Shown here piece after piece: positions 25,231-34,746 of a DNA stretch of 64,000 nt. Source of the DNA: Gammaproteobacteria bacterium Ga0077536 (lineage in GTDB: Bacteria > Pseudomonadota > Gammaproteobacteria > Ga0077536); the NCBI GenBank assembly GCA_001464935.1, contig LNEL01000039.1:1-64000 (forward strand), given 5' to 3'. A program made the position numbers and the translations under genes. Positions within the stretch are counted from its first letter, which is position 1, and each line of letters starts with the position of its first letter. Under the pieces are notes generated by a model. That model searched no databases, had not been told where the DNA came from, and worked only from the letters and a program-made list of their open reading frames with translations.

Positions 25231-26022
25231 CTAGGGTGCGTCGATCGCCTCGAGCCCCGTCGCACTGAGACGACGGCCATGCAGCGCCTGCGTGGGGCGG
25301 CTGTTGTGATGGAGCACCTCGGCGAGTTGCGTGATCTGGCCCTTGTCGATGCCCACCGGCGTGCGCAGTACCAGCCAGCGCACGCCCTCCGTGCACGGCG
25401 GCGTCGTCAGCGAGCCGACATACGAAAACGCGCTGCGCGACGCCGGCAACAGGGCGTCGATGTCGATGTTGACGTGTTCCATGTGGGTCTTTGCGCCGGG
25501 CGCAGGTGGCAGATGATTGACCACCGCGTCATAGCGGGCGTTGTGCAAGCCGTGTTCCAGCATCACACCGAGCACCGCCAGCCTGCCATCCCTTGAGCGA
25601 TGCACGAGATGCAGTTCGAGCGGGAAATGCTCGCCACCGATCGTGTGTTCACTCGGCGCGTGGAAGTGGTACTGCTCGAGCCGGTAGACGGTATCGCCGA
25701 CGATCAGCTGATCGCCATCGTCGTACGTCACCGCGACGGTATGGCCGTTGTTCGCGATGTCGAGCGCGTGCTCGTGATGAAAAACCTCCATGCGTGCCGG
25801 CGGTTCGACGGCGACGTCAGTGCCGGCCGACACTGGCAGATCGACCGGCGACTGGCGCGTGCCCTGTGCGCATTCGGCATACTCGGGGCTGAGCATGGCC
25901 CACTGCGCCGGCGCGCCGTGTCCGTCGTAGCCCCAGTGCACAGCGACCTCACCCGCGCGCGCGCTGATGCCGGTGAGCACGAGCAGCGTGAAGACCATCG
26001 ATTTCCCGTGGATTCGTCGCAC
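25231..26022 (-). CDS. Alpha-class carbonic anhydrase, exported
   Basis: A 263-residue alpha carbonic anhydrase that interconverts CO2 and bicarbonate. A signal peptide (residues about 1-23, ending SARA) places it in the periplasm. Zinc ligands are His119 and His121 in QYHFHAPSEH and His138 in LELHLVHR; the YVGSLTTPPCTEGV motif near residue 210 forms the substrate pocket. A cysteine pair, Cys51 and the Cys of PPCTE, probably forms the usual disulfide. The GTG start has GGAGG five bases before it. It follows the cpgS-like gene by 74 bases in the same direction. Confidence 0.92.
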   Translation of the reverse strand: MRRIHGKSMVFTLLVLTGISARAGEVAVHWGYDGHGAPAQWAMLSPEYAECAQGTRQSPVDLPVSAGTDVAVEPPARMEVFHHEHALDIANNGHTVAVTYDDGDQLIVGDTVYRLEQYHFHAPSEHTIGGEHFPLELHLVHRSRDGRLAVLGVMLEHGLHNARYDAVVNHLPPAPGAKTHMEHVNIDIDALLPASRSAFSYVGSLTTPPCTEGVRWLVLRTPVGIDKGQITQLAEVLHHNSRPTQALHGRRLSATGLEAIDAP

Positions 26023-26096
26023 GCTGACCTCCGTCCTCAGGTTGAAGTCATGATTATCGATCGACGCGCCGGACGGCTCCAGCGGACCGGCATCGC

Positions 26097-27452
26097 TCAG
26101 CCGTCACGCGCGGTATCGGGGTCTGGCGTCCAGCGCGCAAGGGCCCCGTCGATCAGCGTACCCAGGGCGACACCCTCGGTCTGCTCGAAGCGGTAGCGCA
26201 CGCGCACGGTCGGCGTCGTCAACCTGATCAAGCGCCCCAGATCGCAAGGACTCGCGTCGACGATCAGATCGGCATGCGCCGCGTTGATCGTCGCGGCGAG
26301 GTCCGCGAGCTGGGGCGGGGAATAGCCCAGGGCCGGCAATACCTGCTGCAGGTGCGGACAGGCCGCAAGGGTGTCGGCGATCGTGCCGACGGCAAACGGG
26401 CGCGGATCGATCAGCGCCGCCGCGCCGTGACGGCGGGCGGCGATGAGGCCGGCCCCGTGTGACATGCCTCCATGCGTCAGCGTTGGCCCGTCCTCGACGA
26501 CCAGCACGCTTCGCCCGCCGATCGTCGCCGGCCGTTCGACGTCGATGGCGAGATCGGCTTCGAGCACCTCTGCCTGCGGGTTCACCTGCGTCACGTTCCC
26601 GCGCATCCGTTCGATGTCGGCGCGCGCTGCGGTGCCGACCTTGTTGATGATCACGACGTCGGCCCTGCGCAGATTGCTCTCACCGGGGTAGTAGCGCATT
26701 TCGTGACCCGGCCGCAGCGCATCGAGCACGCAGATCAGCAGATCCGCGCGCACGAACGGGCTGTCATTGTTGCCACCGTCCCACAGGATGACGTCGGACT
26801 CAGCTTCGGCAGCGGCGAGCACCTGCTGATAGTCGAGACCGGCGAACACGGTCAGTCCCGCGTCCAGATACGGCGCGTACTCCTCGCGTTCCTCGATCGT
26901 GCACGCGTGGCGCATCAGGTCGTCGGCATGCGCAAAGCGCTGGACCGTTTGTGCCGCGAGGTCGCCATAGGGCATCGGATGACGGATCACGCCGACGCGG
27001 TGACCGGCGGCGCGCAGGCGCTTTGCGATCCACTGCGACACCGGGCTCTTGCCCGCGCCGGTGCGCGACGCCACGACCGCGATCACCGGTCTCGAGGCCC
27101 GAAGCTCGGTGGCGCGCGGACCGAGCAGGGCGAAATTCGCGCCGAGGGACTGCACGAGGCTGGCCTTGTGCATCACGTCCTCGTGCGAGAGGTCGCTGTA
27201 ACTGAGGAAGACCCAGTCGATGTCATACCTGTCGATCAGCGCCGCGAGTTCCTCTTCGGCATGAATCGGAATGTCGGCGTCGTACCACGGGCCGGCCAGT
27301 TCATGCGGGAATGCGCGGCATTCGATGAACGGAATCTGCGTGGCGGTGAACGCACGGACCCGGAACGCCGGACGGCTGCGGAAAAAGCGCAGGAAGTCGT
27401 GAAAGTCACGCCCGGCCGCGCCCATGATCACGCAATTCGCGGGCTCGCTCAT
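26097..27452 (-). CDS. cpgS: Cyclic 2,3-diphosphoglycerate synthase-like P-loop protein
   Basis: A 451-residue protein resembling archaeal cyclic 2,3-diphosphoglycerate synthetase, which closes 2,3-bisphosphoglycerate to its cyclic form using ATP. The N-terminal third is a Rossmann-like domain (CVIMGAAGRDFHDFLRFFR). A P-loop TGAGKS at residues 131-136 opens the NTPase domain, with DVILWDGGNNDSPF near 216 and INKVGTAARAD near 271 as nucleotide-binding parts. Length fits the family. Bacterial members are known mainly from genomes and their product is unsettled. Its ATG overlaps the stop of the carbamate kinase gene, so the two are coupled. Confidence 0.75.
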   Translation of the reverse strand: MSEPANCVIMGAAGRDFHDFLRFFRSRPAFRVRAFTATQIPFIECRAFPHELAGPWYDADIPIHAEEELAALIDRYDIDWVFLSYSDLSHEDVMHKASLVQSLGANFALLGPRATELRASRPVIAVVASRTGAGKSPVSQWIAKRLRAAGHRVGVIRHPMPYGDLAAQTVQRFAHADDLMRHACTIEEREEYAPYLDAGLTVFAGLDYQQVLAAAEAESDVILWDGGNNDSPFVRADLLICVLDALRPGHEMRYYPGESNLRRADVVIINKVGTAARADIERMRGNVTQVNPQAEVLEADLAIDVERPATIGGRSVLVVEDGPTLTHGGMSHGAGLIAARRHGAAALIDPRPFAVGTIADTLAACPHLQQVLPALGYSPPQLADLAATINAAHADLIVDASPCDLGRLIRLTTPTVRVRYRFEQTEGVALGTLIDGALARWTPDPDTARDG

Positions 27453-28486
27453 GGGCCGGATCCCGCGGCGAGCCGAACGGTGGTGCCGGCCTCGCCGGCG
27501 AGCGCTGCGTCCAGGTTGTCGGGACTGCAGATGATCGCGCGTCGCCCCGGCTGTCCTGCGAAGGCGCTCGCCGCCGTGATCTTCGGCAGCATGCTGCCCG
27601 GCGCGAAATGGCCGGCGGCGGTGAGCGCCTCGAGTTGGGCGGGCGTGGCCGCGCGGATTTCGCGGGCCGCCGCGGTGCCATGGTCGGTGAACGCCGCCGC
27701 CACGTCCGTCAGCAGCACGAGCAGTGTCAGGTCGAGTGCATCGGCGAGCAGCGCCGACGTATGGTCCTTGTCGACGACCGCCTCCACGCCGACGAGCAGG
27801 CCCGCCCGCCGCTGCACCGGGATGCCGCCACCACCGCCGGCGATGACCAGCACGCCGGCCGCAACGAGCCGCGCAATCACGTCGCGTTCGATGACGGCTT
27901 GGGGTTTCGGTGAAGGGACGACGCGGCGGTAGCCGCGTCCGGCATCCTCGACGAGTGTCTGGCCCTGCGCGCGCAGCGCCGCGACGTCGTGCGCGGCATG
28001 GAAACGCCCGACCGGTTTGTCGGGAAGCGCAAACGCGGGGTCCTGCGGGTCGATCTCCACCTGCGTCAGCACGCTGCAGATTTCGCGCCTGTCGCCGGCG
28101 GCACGCAGCACGTTGTACAGGGCCTGGCTGAGATCGTAGCCGAGTTCACCGTCGACCGCGGCGACACAGGCGTCGAGCGGCAGCGCATAGGCGCGATCGC
28201 CGGCCACCTCGACCCGCGTCAGCATCTCGCCGACCTGCGGGCCGTTGCCGTGAACGAGCAGGGCCCGCGACGCGGCCCGCAGCAGCGGTAACAGCGCGCG
28301 TGCGGTGGCGAGCGCAAAGGCCTGCTGGCCGGCATGCGACAGACGCTCGCCGGGGGGTGCGAACGCGTTGCCGCCCAGCGCAATCAGCACGCCGTCAGAG
28401 GCCACGTCCGTCGCCGGCGATGGGACAGGAAGACTGCATGCGGGAAGTCTAGGCACAGCGTGCGACTCGTCCTTGCGCGTGCGCAA
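27449..28486 (-). CDS. arcC: Carbamate kinase (ArcC family)
   Basis: An amino-acid-kinase-fold protein of up to 345 residues that should interconvert carbamate plus ATP and carbamoyl phosphate plus ADP. Typical motifs are LIALGGNAF near the start, LLVHGNGPQVGEML, GRGYRRVVPSPKP, IAGGGGGIPV, VVDKDHTSALLA and GSMLPKITAA. The canonical N terminus would begin at the GTG at 28405 (VASDGVLIALGG); the annotated start adds 27 residues without homology. No arginine deiminase or ornithine transcarbamylase gene is nearby. It is paired with cpgS, so a role outside arginine fermentation is likely. Confidence 0.82.
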   Translation of the reverse strand: MRTRKDESHAVPRLPACSLPVPSPATDVASDGVLIALGGNAFAPPGERLSHAGQQAFALATARALLPLLRAASRALLVHGNGPQVGEMLTRVEVAGDRAYALPLDACVAAVDGELGYDLSQALYNVLRAAGDRREICSVLTQVEIDPQDPAFALPDKPVGRFHAAHDVAALRAQGQTLVEDAGRGYRRVVPSPKPQAVIERDVIARLVAAGVLVIAGGGGGIPVQRRAGLLVGVEAVVDKDHTSALLADALDLTLLVLLTDVAAAFTDHGTAAAREIRAATPAQLEALTAAGHFAPGSMLPKITAASAFAGQPGRRAIICSPDNLDAALAGEAGTTVRLAAGSGP

Positions 28487-28553
28487 GTTTCAGGCGGGAG
28501 GGAAAGCTCGGATGCGGTCGTCGTCGGCGTTGGCGCCGGGGATCGCGGTGGCC

Positions 28554-28805
28554 CTAGCCGGGGTCGTCTCCGTGCCGTGGCTGGGGGCGCGGTCGCGGAC
28601 GCCAGAGCGGCGTCTGGCTGGTGCGGCGTTCATCCCGATCCTGCCATCCCTGCAGGGCGAGCCGCGCGAAGGCGAGTAACAGCGCGAGGACCGCGAGCAG
28701 GCTCACGACTGCGAGGGCGATTGAAAAATGGTCGGCCGAGGCGGCAGCCGCGGCGGCGAGCAGCGCCGCCAGGGCCAGCGCGATGAAGAGTCCTGTTGCA
28801 AACAC
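28554..28805 (-). CDS. Small two-helix membrane protein
   Basis: An 83-residue protein with two hydrophobic segments (about 2-24 and 28-48) and a basic, arginine- and proline-rich cytoplasmic tail (RTSQTPLWRPRPRPQPRHGD). GTG start with GGAG nine bases upstream. I recognise no family. It lies 67 bases upstream of the carbamate kinase gene in the same direction and could be cotranscribed. The low-complexity alanine-leucine content makes the call tentative. Confidence 0.45.
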   Translation of the reverse strand: MFATGLFIALALAALLAAAAAASADHFSIALAVVSLLAVLALLLAFARLALQGWQDRDERRTSQTPLWRPRPRPQPRHGDDPG

Positions 28806-29123
28806 CGGCGGAAGCTCCGTGCGCCGCTGCGCGGCGTGGGGGGAGCGCGCATTACACGCTGTCGGCCATGGGGCGTCTGTTCGCTACCGCGCCGATGGGC
28901 ACGCGCACGGGACGAATCAGCCTCCCGCGATCGCGTCGAACGGTGGCGTAGCGCTGCGTCAGCATGCCGCGCATGTCGGCGTCGGAGATGCGACGTGAAA
29001 ACCGGCGGCTGCCCCACGTGAACTGGCAGCCCCGACGGGCGCATCGGCCAGGATCACCGATTGGGCTTCCCGTGCCAGCCCAATGGTCAGGCGCTGCCTC
29101 AGCCGGCCTCATGAAGGCGCCGG
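28806..29123. other. Noncoding stretch
   Basis: About 320 bases with open frames on the minus strand but no start signal, recognisable domain or conserved neighbour link. It leads into the repeat at 29124. I see no gene that I can support. Confidence 0.35.
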
Positions 29124-29250
29124 GTAGCCCGGGTGCAACGCAGTGGAACCCGGGATCTTCGCCGTTTGACAGGCCGCTCCCGGGATCCTTGCTGCGTGCG
29201 GCTCCCGGGCTACTTCTTGCCAGGCGCATGCACTGGCATGGCAACCCGTG
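29124..29250. repeat. GTAGCCCGGG repeat element, copy 3
   Basis: Starts GTAGCCCGGGTGCAACGCAG followed by TGGAACCCGGGATC, contains GACAGGCCGCTCCCGGGATC, and ends GGCTCCCGGGCTACTTCTTG followed by CCAGGCGCATGCACTGGCATGGCAACC. The outer GTAGCCCGGG and CCCGGGCTAC ends are perfectly complementary in this copy, making it the best-preserved member. Confidence 0.9.
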
Positions 29251-29276
29251 ATGGGAGCGAAGCTGCGATCAGCGAT

Positions 29277-30383
29277 TCAGACTTTGGGGGCGAGCGGTTC
29301 CTTCGCGATCACCGGCAGACCGTCCTGCAGCAGATCGGTCGGATTCAGGATGACGGGGGTGTCGGGTGCGAGGCCGTGCAGGACTTCGACCTGCGTGCCG
29401 AGATTGCGTCCGAGTTCGACCTTTCGCAGCTGCACGGTCTGGTCGGCATCGACGGTCGCGACGTGCGCGCCTGCGGCGTCGAGCTTGATCGCATTCGTCG
29501 GCACCAGCACGGTCTCGCCGGCGAAGGGCATGTCGAAGCGCACCTGTGCATACAGACCCGGCAACAGCGCGCCGTCGGGATTCGGCAGTTCGACTTCGGT
29601 CAGCAGCGTGCGCGTTGCCGGATCGATCGCACCGGCACTGCGCACGACCGTGCCTTCGAAGCGCTGGCCGGGATACTCGGCAATGAGCACCGTCGCCGGC
29701 AGACCACGTTTGATCGCACGCAGGTTCGCCTGCGGCACGCCGACGCGGATGCGCAGACGCTTCGTTTCGGCGACGCGGTAGAGTTCGCCGCCGGCGCTGC
29801 TGCCGGCATCGATCAGCGCGCCGTTTTCGACGAGCCGCCGCGTGACGGTGCCGGCGAAGGGCGCCACGACGCGCTTGAAGCCGTGCAGTTCGTTGAGTCG
29901 CGCGACCTCGGCGTCGGCGGCGAGCAGGTCGGCTTTGCGAGCTTCGAAGCCCGCGCGTCGTTCATCGAGTTCCTGCGCGGCGACGGTCTTGCGTTCGACG
30001 AGCGTTTTCCAGCGTTCGTAGGTCGTGCGCGCGAGGCCGAGGTTTGCCATCGCCTGGGCGCGCGCCGCGCGGGCAGCGGCCAGCGCCTGATCGATTTCGG
30101 GGGCATCGATCTCGACGAGCAGATCGCCCGCCTGCACGTCATCGCCGAGGTCCGCGTGCCAGCGTTTGACGTAGCCATCGGTGCGCGCATGAATCGGCGT
30201 CTCCTGCCAGGCCTCGATGGTGCCTGGCAGCAGCAGTTCGCTGTGCGCCGGCGCGGCGACGGCGCGGGCGACGACGACGATCGGCTTGTCGGCCGGCGGG
30301 GCAGTCGGCGCGGCGGCGAGGACCGGCGCGCCGTGCAGGAGGGCGAGAAGGGCAATGGCACACAGCGTCGTCAGGTTCTTCAT
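29277..30383 (-). CDS. RND efflux periplasmic adaptor subunit
   Basis: A 368-residue membrane fusion protein. Signal peptide residues 1-23 (ALLHGAPVLAAA); lipoyl/barrel-sandwich halves at about 45-95 (IHARTDGYVKRWHADLGDDV) and 165-200 (RVVAPFAGTVTRRLVENGAL); an alpha-hairpin between them; then beta-barrel and membrane-proximal domains (VLVPTNAIKL near 290). It links the inner-membrane pump to an outer-membrane channel. Its ATG overlaps the permease stop. No outer-membrane factor gene is adjacent, so TolC or a similar protein must come from elsewhere. Confidence 0.88.
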   Translation of the reverse strand: MKNLTTLCAIALLALLHGAPVLAAAPTAPPADKPIVVVARAVAAPAHSELLLPGTIEAWQETPIHARTDGYVKRWHADLGDDVQAGDLLVEIDAPEIDQALAAARAARAQAMANLGLARTTYERWKTLVERKTVAAQELDERRAGFEARKADLLAADAEVARLNELHGFKRVVAPFAGTVTRRLVENGALIDAGSSAGGELYRVAETKRLRIRVGVPQANLRAIKRGLPATVLIAEYPGQRFEGTVVRSAGAIDPATRTLLTEVELPNPDGALLPGLYAQVRFDMPFAGETVLVPTNAIKLDAAGAHVATVDADQTVQLRKVELGRNLGTQVEVLHGLAPDTPVILNPTDLLQDGLPVIAKEPLAPKV

Positions 30384-33300
30384 GGCAATCCCGCGGCGGC
30401 GCGCTTGCGCCGGTCGCTCCGTTGATACATCAGACTGTAGAACACCGGCACGAACAGCAGGGTCGCCATCGTCGCGAGCGAGAGGCCGCCGATCACGGCC
30501 AGGCCGAGCGGCGCGTTCTGTTCGCCACCTTCGCCGAGGCCGAGCGCCATCGGCACCATGCCCAGCGTCATCGCTGTCGCGGTGATGAACACCGGTCGCA
30601 GACGGGTGGTCGCGGCCGCGACCGCGGCCTCGCGGGCGCTGAGACCGGATGCGCGCGCCTGGTTGGCGAAGGACACCACGAGAATGCTGTTCGCGGTGGC
30701 GACGCCCACGGTCATGATCGCGCCCATCAGCGCCGGCACGCTGAAATGGGTCCCGGTGAGATACAGCATCCACACGATGCCGGACAGTGCGGCCGGCAGC
30801 GCGGTGAGGATCACGATCGGCGCCGACCACGACTGGAAGTTGACGACCAGCACCAGGTACACGAGCACCACCGCAAAGCCGAGGCCGCCCGCCATCGCCC
30901 GATAGGCATCGTCCATGCTCGCCGCCTGGCCACGCAGCGACACGCTGACGGTTGGCGGCAGGGTCGACGCATGGTCGGCAAGGATCGCGCGCACGTCGTG
31001 CACCACGCCCCCGAGGTCGCGGCCATCGACACTCGCGTACACGTCGAACACGGGCTTCGCGTCCGAGCGCGACAGCACGGCCGGCGAGCGGCGCTGTTCG
31101 ATGCTCGCGACGTTCGACAGCAGTTCGACCTCGCCGTCGGCGCGACGCGCCACCGGAATGTTCATGATCTCCGCCAGTTCGTCGACCCGGTGCTGTGGCA
31201 CCTGCACCGCCAGCGGCACCGGCCGGCCGGCCTTCGGATCGACCCAGAAATTCGGGGTGACCTGGCCGCTGCCGGACAGGGCCGTCAGGACGTTGCCGGC
31301 GACTTCGGCCTGCGTCAGTCCGAGGTCCGCAGCGCGGACACGGTCGACGTTGATGCGCAGATCGGGCGCATCGATCACCTGGTGGATGCGGGCCTCGACC
31401 ACGCCGGGCACGTCGCGAATCTGCTGCTCGAGCGTCTGCGCCAGCGCATAGGCCTTCGGCGGATCGAAGGCGACGACCTGGATGTCGATCGGCGCCGGGA
31501 TGCCGAAGTTCAGGATCTGGCTGACCATGTCGCCGGGCTGATAGTAGAAGCGCAGTTGCGGGAACTCGCGCGTCAGCCGGGTGCGCAGTTCGCGCATGTA
31601 GAACTGGGTCGACTCGCGCTTCGCCGGTTTGAGTGCGACGAGAATCTCGCCGTCGAAACCACCGACATTGGAGTTGTCACCCCAGGCGAGATTGATTGCA
31701 TCCGGCAGGCCGATGTTGTCGATCATGATCGCGCGCTCGTCGGCCGGGATCACCTCGCGGATGACCGTGCCGACTGCCGTGAACAGGCGCTGCGTTTCCT
31801 CGAGCCGGGTGCCGCTCGGCGCTTTGACGTGCAGGCGGAACTGGCCGGCATCGATGGTCGGAAAGAAGTCGCGACCCACCTGCGGCAGGATCAGCACGGC
31901 GCTCGCGATCACCGCGGCGGCGGCCAGCAGCGCAATCGATCGCCATCGCAACAACCGCGCGAGCAGCGAGTTGAACAGGCGCTGGGCGGCGCCGAACACA
32001 TGCTCCACCGCCTCGAACAGCCACGCGAGCGGGCCGCGCGCGCCGGCATCGCGCGCCCGGACCTCGGCCGGCAGCAGGTATTTCACCATCACCGGCACCA
32101 GCGTCCGCGACAGGATGTAGGACGCGCCGACGGCGAACACGACCGCCATCGCGAGCGGCACGAACAGGTACTTCGCCGCGCCGTCGAGGAACAGCACCGG
32201 CAGGAACACGATGCAGATCACCAGCGTGGCGACGAAAGCCGGCAGCGCGATTTCCTGCGATCCGTGCAGGATGGCCTGCTCGAGCGGCGCGCCTTCCTCG
32301 AGATGGCGATGGATGTTCTCGATCGCGACGATCGCGTCGTCGACGAGCACGCCGATCGCGAGCGCGAGGCCGCCGAGCGTCATCACGTTCAGCGATTCGC
32401 CGAGTATCGACAGCAGCCACAGCGAGGTGAGGATCGACAGCGGAATCGAAGTCGCGACGACCACCGTGCTGCGCCAGGAGCCGAGGAACAGCAGCACGAA
32501 CACGGACACCAGACAGGCGGCGACCGCGCCCTCGAGCACCACGCCGTCGATCGACGCCTCGACGAAACGCGACTGGTCGAACAGGAAATCGATCGACAGG
32601 TCGGGCGGCGCGGCCGCCTTGAGCGCCGGCAGGCGCGCCTTCACGTCGCGGATGATGTCGAGCGTCGAGGCGCTGCCGATCTTCAGGAACGTCACCAGCG
32701 CCGAATCCTGGCCGTCGCGCCGCACGACGTTGGTCTGGATGCCATAACCGTCGCGCACGTTGGCGACATCGTGCAGGCGCACGATGGTGCCGTTGGCGTC
32801 CTTGCGGATCGGGATGTCGTTCAGCAGCGGCACGAGTTCGGGATTGCTGTTCAACGACACGATGTAATCGGTGCTGCCGATTTTGGCGGTGCCGGCCGGC
32901 AGCGTGAGGTTCTGCGCGCTGACGGCCTGGCTGACTTCGAGCGGCGTGATGCCGCGCGCCGTCAGCGCCTGCAAATCGAGATCGACCTGGATCTGGCGCG
33001 GCGCGCCACCGAACGGCAGCGGCAGCCGCATGCCCGGCACGCCGATGAGTTGTTGTCGTGCGCGAAACGCGCCGAAATCGTAGAGCTGTGACGCCGTCAG
33101 CGACGGACTCGACAGCGCCATCTGGAGTATCGGCACGCTGGACGCATCGTAGCGCACGATGATCGGCGGCTGCATGCCGGGCGGCATGCGGCGCAGGATG
33201 GTCTGGCAGATCGACGTGACCTGCGCGACGACGAGTTCAATCTTCGCCTGCGGCTGGAAATACACGCGGATGACGGAGATGCCGGACAGCGTCTGCGATT

Positions 33301-33544
33301 CGATGCGCGCGAGATCCTCCACGCTGTTGGCGAGCGAGAACTCGGAATAGGCCGTGATCCGGCTCTGCATCTCCTCGGCCGACAGGCCGGCGTACTGCCA
33401 GACGACGGTGACGACCGGCGTTTCGATCGAGGGAAAGATGTCCTTCGGGGTCTCGCGGATCGCATATACGCCCATGATCAGGATCAGCAGCGCCATCACC
33501 GCGAACGTATACGGACGGCGCAGTGCCAGCTCGACGATCCACAT
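30380..33544 (-). CDS. RND efflux permease (AcrB/MdtB-like)
   Basis: A 1054-residue inner-membrane resistance-nodulation-division transporter with the usual layout: first helix (TFAVMALLILIMGVYAI), large periplasmic loop, helices 2-6, and the same again. GVLVDDAIVAIENIHRHLEE near residue 400 carries the proton-relay aspartates, and FPTIDAGQFRLHVKAPSGTR begins the second loop. It should export hydrophobic compounds by proton exchange with the adaptor encoded next. It is first in a two-gene operon with 179 bases of upstream sequence. The substrate cannot be predicted. Confidence 0.9.
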   Translation of the reverse strand: MWIVELALRRPYTFAVMALLILIMGVYAIRETPKDIFPSIETPVVTVVWQYAGLSAEEMQSRITAYSEFSLANSVEDLARIESQTLSGISVIRVYFQPQAKIELVVAQVTSICQTILRRMPPGMQPPIIVRYDASSVPILQMALSSPSLTASQLYDFGAFRARQQLIGVPGMRLPLPFGGAPRQIQVDLDLQALTARGITPLEVSQAVSAQNLTLPAGTAKIGSTDYIVSLNSNPELVPLLNDIPIRKDANGTIVRLHDVANVRDGYGIQTNVVRRDGQDSALVTFLKIGSASTLDIIRDVKARLPALKAAAPPDLSIDFLFDQSRFVEASIDGVVLEGAVAACLVSVFVLLFLGSWRSTVVVATSIPLSILTSLWLLSILGESLNVMTLGGLALAIGVLVDDAIVAIENIHRHLEEGAPLEQAILHGSQEIALPAFVATLVICIVFLPVLFLDGAAKYLFVPLAMAVVFAVGASYILSRTLVPVMVKYLLPAEVRARDAGARGPLAWLFEAVEHVFGAAQRLFNSLLARLLRWRSIALLAAAAVIASAVLILPQVGRDFFPTIDAGQFRLHVKAPSGTRLEETQRLFTAVGTVIREVIPADERAIMIDNIGLPDAINLAWGDNSNVGGFDGEILVALKPAKRESTQFYMRELRTRLTREFPQLRFYYQPGDMVSQILNFGIPAPIDIQVVAFDPPKAYALAQTLEQQIRDVPGVVEARIHQVIDAPDLRINVDRVRAADLGLTQAEVAGNVLTALSGSGQVTPNFWVDPKAGRPVPLAVQVPQHRVDELAEIMNIPVARRADGEVELLSNVASIEQRRSPAVLSRSDAKPVFDVYASVDGRDLGGVVHDVRAILADHASTLPPTVSVSLRGQAASMDDAYRAMAGGLGFAVVLVYLVLVVNFQSWSAPIVILTALPAALSGIVWMLYLTGTHFSVPALMGAIMTVGVATANSILVVSFANQARASGLSAREAAVAAATTRLRPVFITATAMTLGMVPMALGLGEGGEQNAPLGLAVIGGLSLATMATLLFVPVFYSLMYQRSDRRKRAAAGLP

Positions 33545-33723
33545 GCAGGGTCAGGCTCCGGGCGCGGTGGAGAACCGCGCAAGACTCTATTTCGATACGG
33601 TGCGTCACGTTAACCGGTCGGGGTGCGGCGGCGCAATGGCGGGGCGAGTGCTCCCCCTTTCGGCGGGCAGCACGCCGGCAGCAGCGCTGGCGTGCACCGG
33701 ATGCGACCCGGATCAGCAGGTCC

Positions 33724-34737
33724 TCAGGTTCCCGGCGGTCGAAAGTCGCCGTTGCCGGCACGGGCGAGGGCGGTCAGGGCATCCCCGGTGATGCGCGCGA
33801 GGATGTCGCCGGCCGCCTCGCGCTGCCGGAGTTGTCCGACGACTTCGCCGGCGACGGCAACGACCACCTCGTAGTCGCCGCGCTGGCGTGCAGCGTCGTA
33901 GGTGGCCTGCAGGCTGCCGCGCGCGGCGAAGGCGTCGGCTTCGCGCCCGGCCCAGGCATCGGTCAGCGCGTTGCGCAGGATGCGGAACGAGAAATCCTCG
34001 GGCCAGGGCACGCCGCGCAACGCATCGATCGCGCGGGTGCGGAGGGTGTCGTCGCCGCTGGCCGCGAACGCGCGGGCGAGAGCGGCGTCGTGCGTCAGCG
34101 CTTCCTCTGCGGCCCACAGTCGCGTGCCGAGCACCACGCCGTCGGCGCCGAGCAGCAGCGCAGCCGCCAGGCCGCGGCCATCGGCAATGCCACCGGCGGC
34201 CAGCAGCAGGGTATCGGGACTGTGCGCCGCGAGATGATCGGCCGCTTCGGGCACGAACGGGAACGTCGCGCGGTCACCCCCGTGGCCACCGGCCTCGGTG
34301 CCCTGGGCGACGATGATCGCCGCGCCCGCGTCCAGCGCCGGGGCGATGTCGGCGAGACGCTGGACCTGGCAGATCAGCGGCACGCCGGCGGCGTGAATTT
34401 TCGCCGCGTGGGGCCGCGGATCGCCGAACGACAGGAACACCGCGGCCGGTTTGCAGGCGAGCGCGGCGTCGAGCAGTGTCGGCGCCCGATCGAGTGCCCA
34501 CGTGATGAAGCCGATGCCGACGCGCTGGCCTGCGGCGCGGGCGAACTCGGCGTGCAGATCGGGTTCATGGCCGAGTGTGCCGGCATAGCCGCCGCCGATG
34601 AAGCCGAGCCCGCCGGCGCGCGTGACGGCGGCGGCGAGCGCGCCGCCCGCCACCAGCGCCATCGGCGCGTTCAGCACGGGCGTGTCGAGGCCGAAGCGTT
34701 CGGTCAGGCGCGTGCGCAGGCGGGCCGGCGTCGACAT
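33724..34737 (-). CDS. Nitronate monooxygenase family protein
   Basis: A 337-residue FMN TIM-barrel protein of the nitronate monooxygenase/2-nitropropane dioxygenase family. VLNAPMALVAGGALAAAVTR (about 19-38), GLGFIGGGYAG, QGTEAGGHGGDRATF (about 205) and LLAAGGIADGRGLAAALLLG (about 236) are the FMN-binding and catalytic landmarks; the EAGGHGG motif carries the catalytic-base histidine. It oxidises alkyl nitronates to carbonyl compounds and nitrite, or removes toxic nitronates. It lies nine bases after the acyl-CoA dehydrogenase stop. Confidence 0.85.
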   Translation of the reverse strand: MSTPARLRTRLTERFGLDTPVLNAPMALVAGGALAAAVTRAGGLGFIGGGYAGTLGHEPDLHAEFARAAGQRVGIGFITWALDRAPTLLDAALACKPAAVFLSFGDPRPHAAKIHAAGVPLICQVQRLADIAPALDAGAAIIVAQGTEAGGHGGDRATFPFVPEAADHLAAHSPDTLLLAAGGIADGRGLAAALLLGADGVVLGTRLWAAEEALTHDAALARAFAASGDDTLRTRAIDALRGVPWPEDFSFRILRNALTDAWAGREADAFAARGSLQATYDAARQRGDYEVVVAVAGEVVGQLRQREAAGDILARITGDALTALARAGNGDFRPPGT

Positions 34738-34746
34738 GGCCGGGCC

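Noticed and set aside
25231-28486. Arginine deiminase pathway
   Set aside because: Only carbamate kinase is present; no arginine deiminase, ornithine carbamoyltransferase or antiporter gene is near.
28852-29244. Minus-strand open frame of 130 codons before the RND adaptor region
   Set aside because: Half of it lies inside the GTAGCCCGGG repeat, and I see no family resemblance or start signal.
30422-33091. Open frame of 889 codons opposite the RND permease
   Set aside because: Arginine/histidine-rich shadow; the permease is unmistakable on the minus strand.
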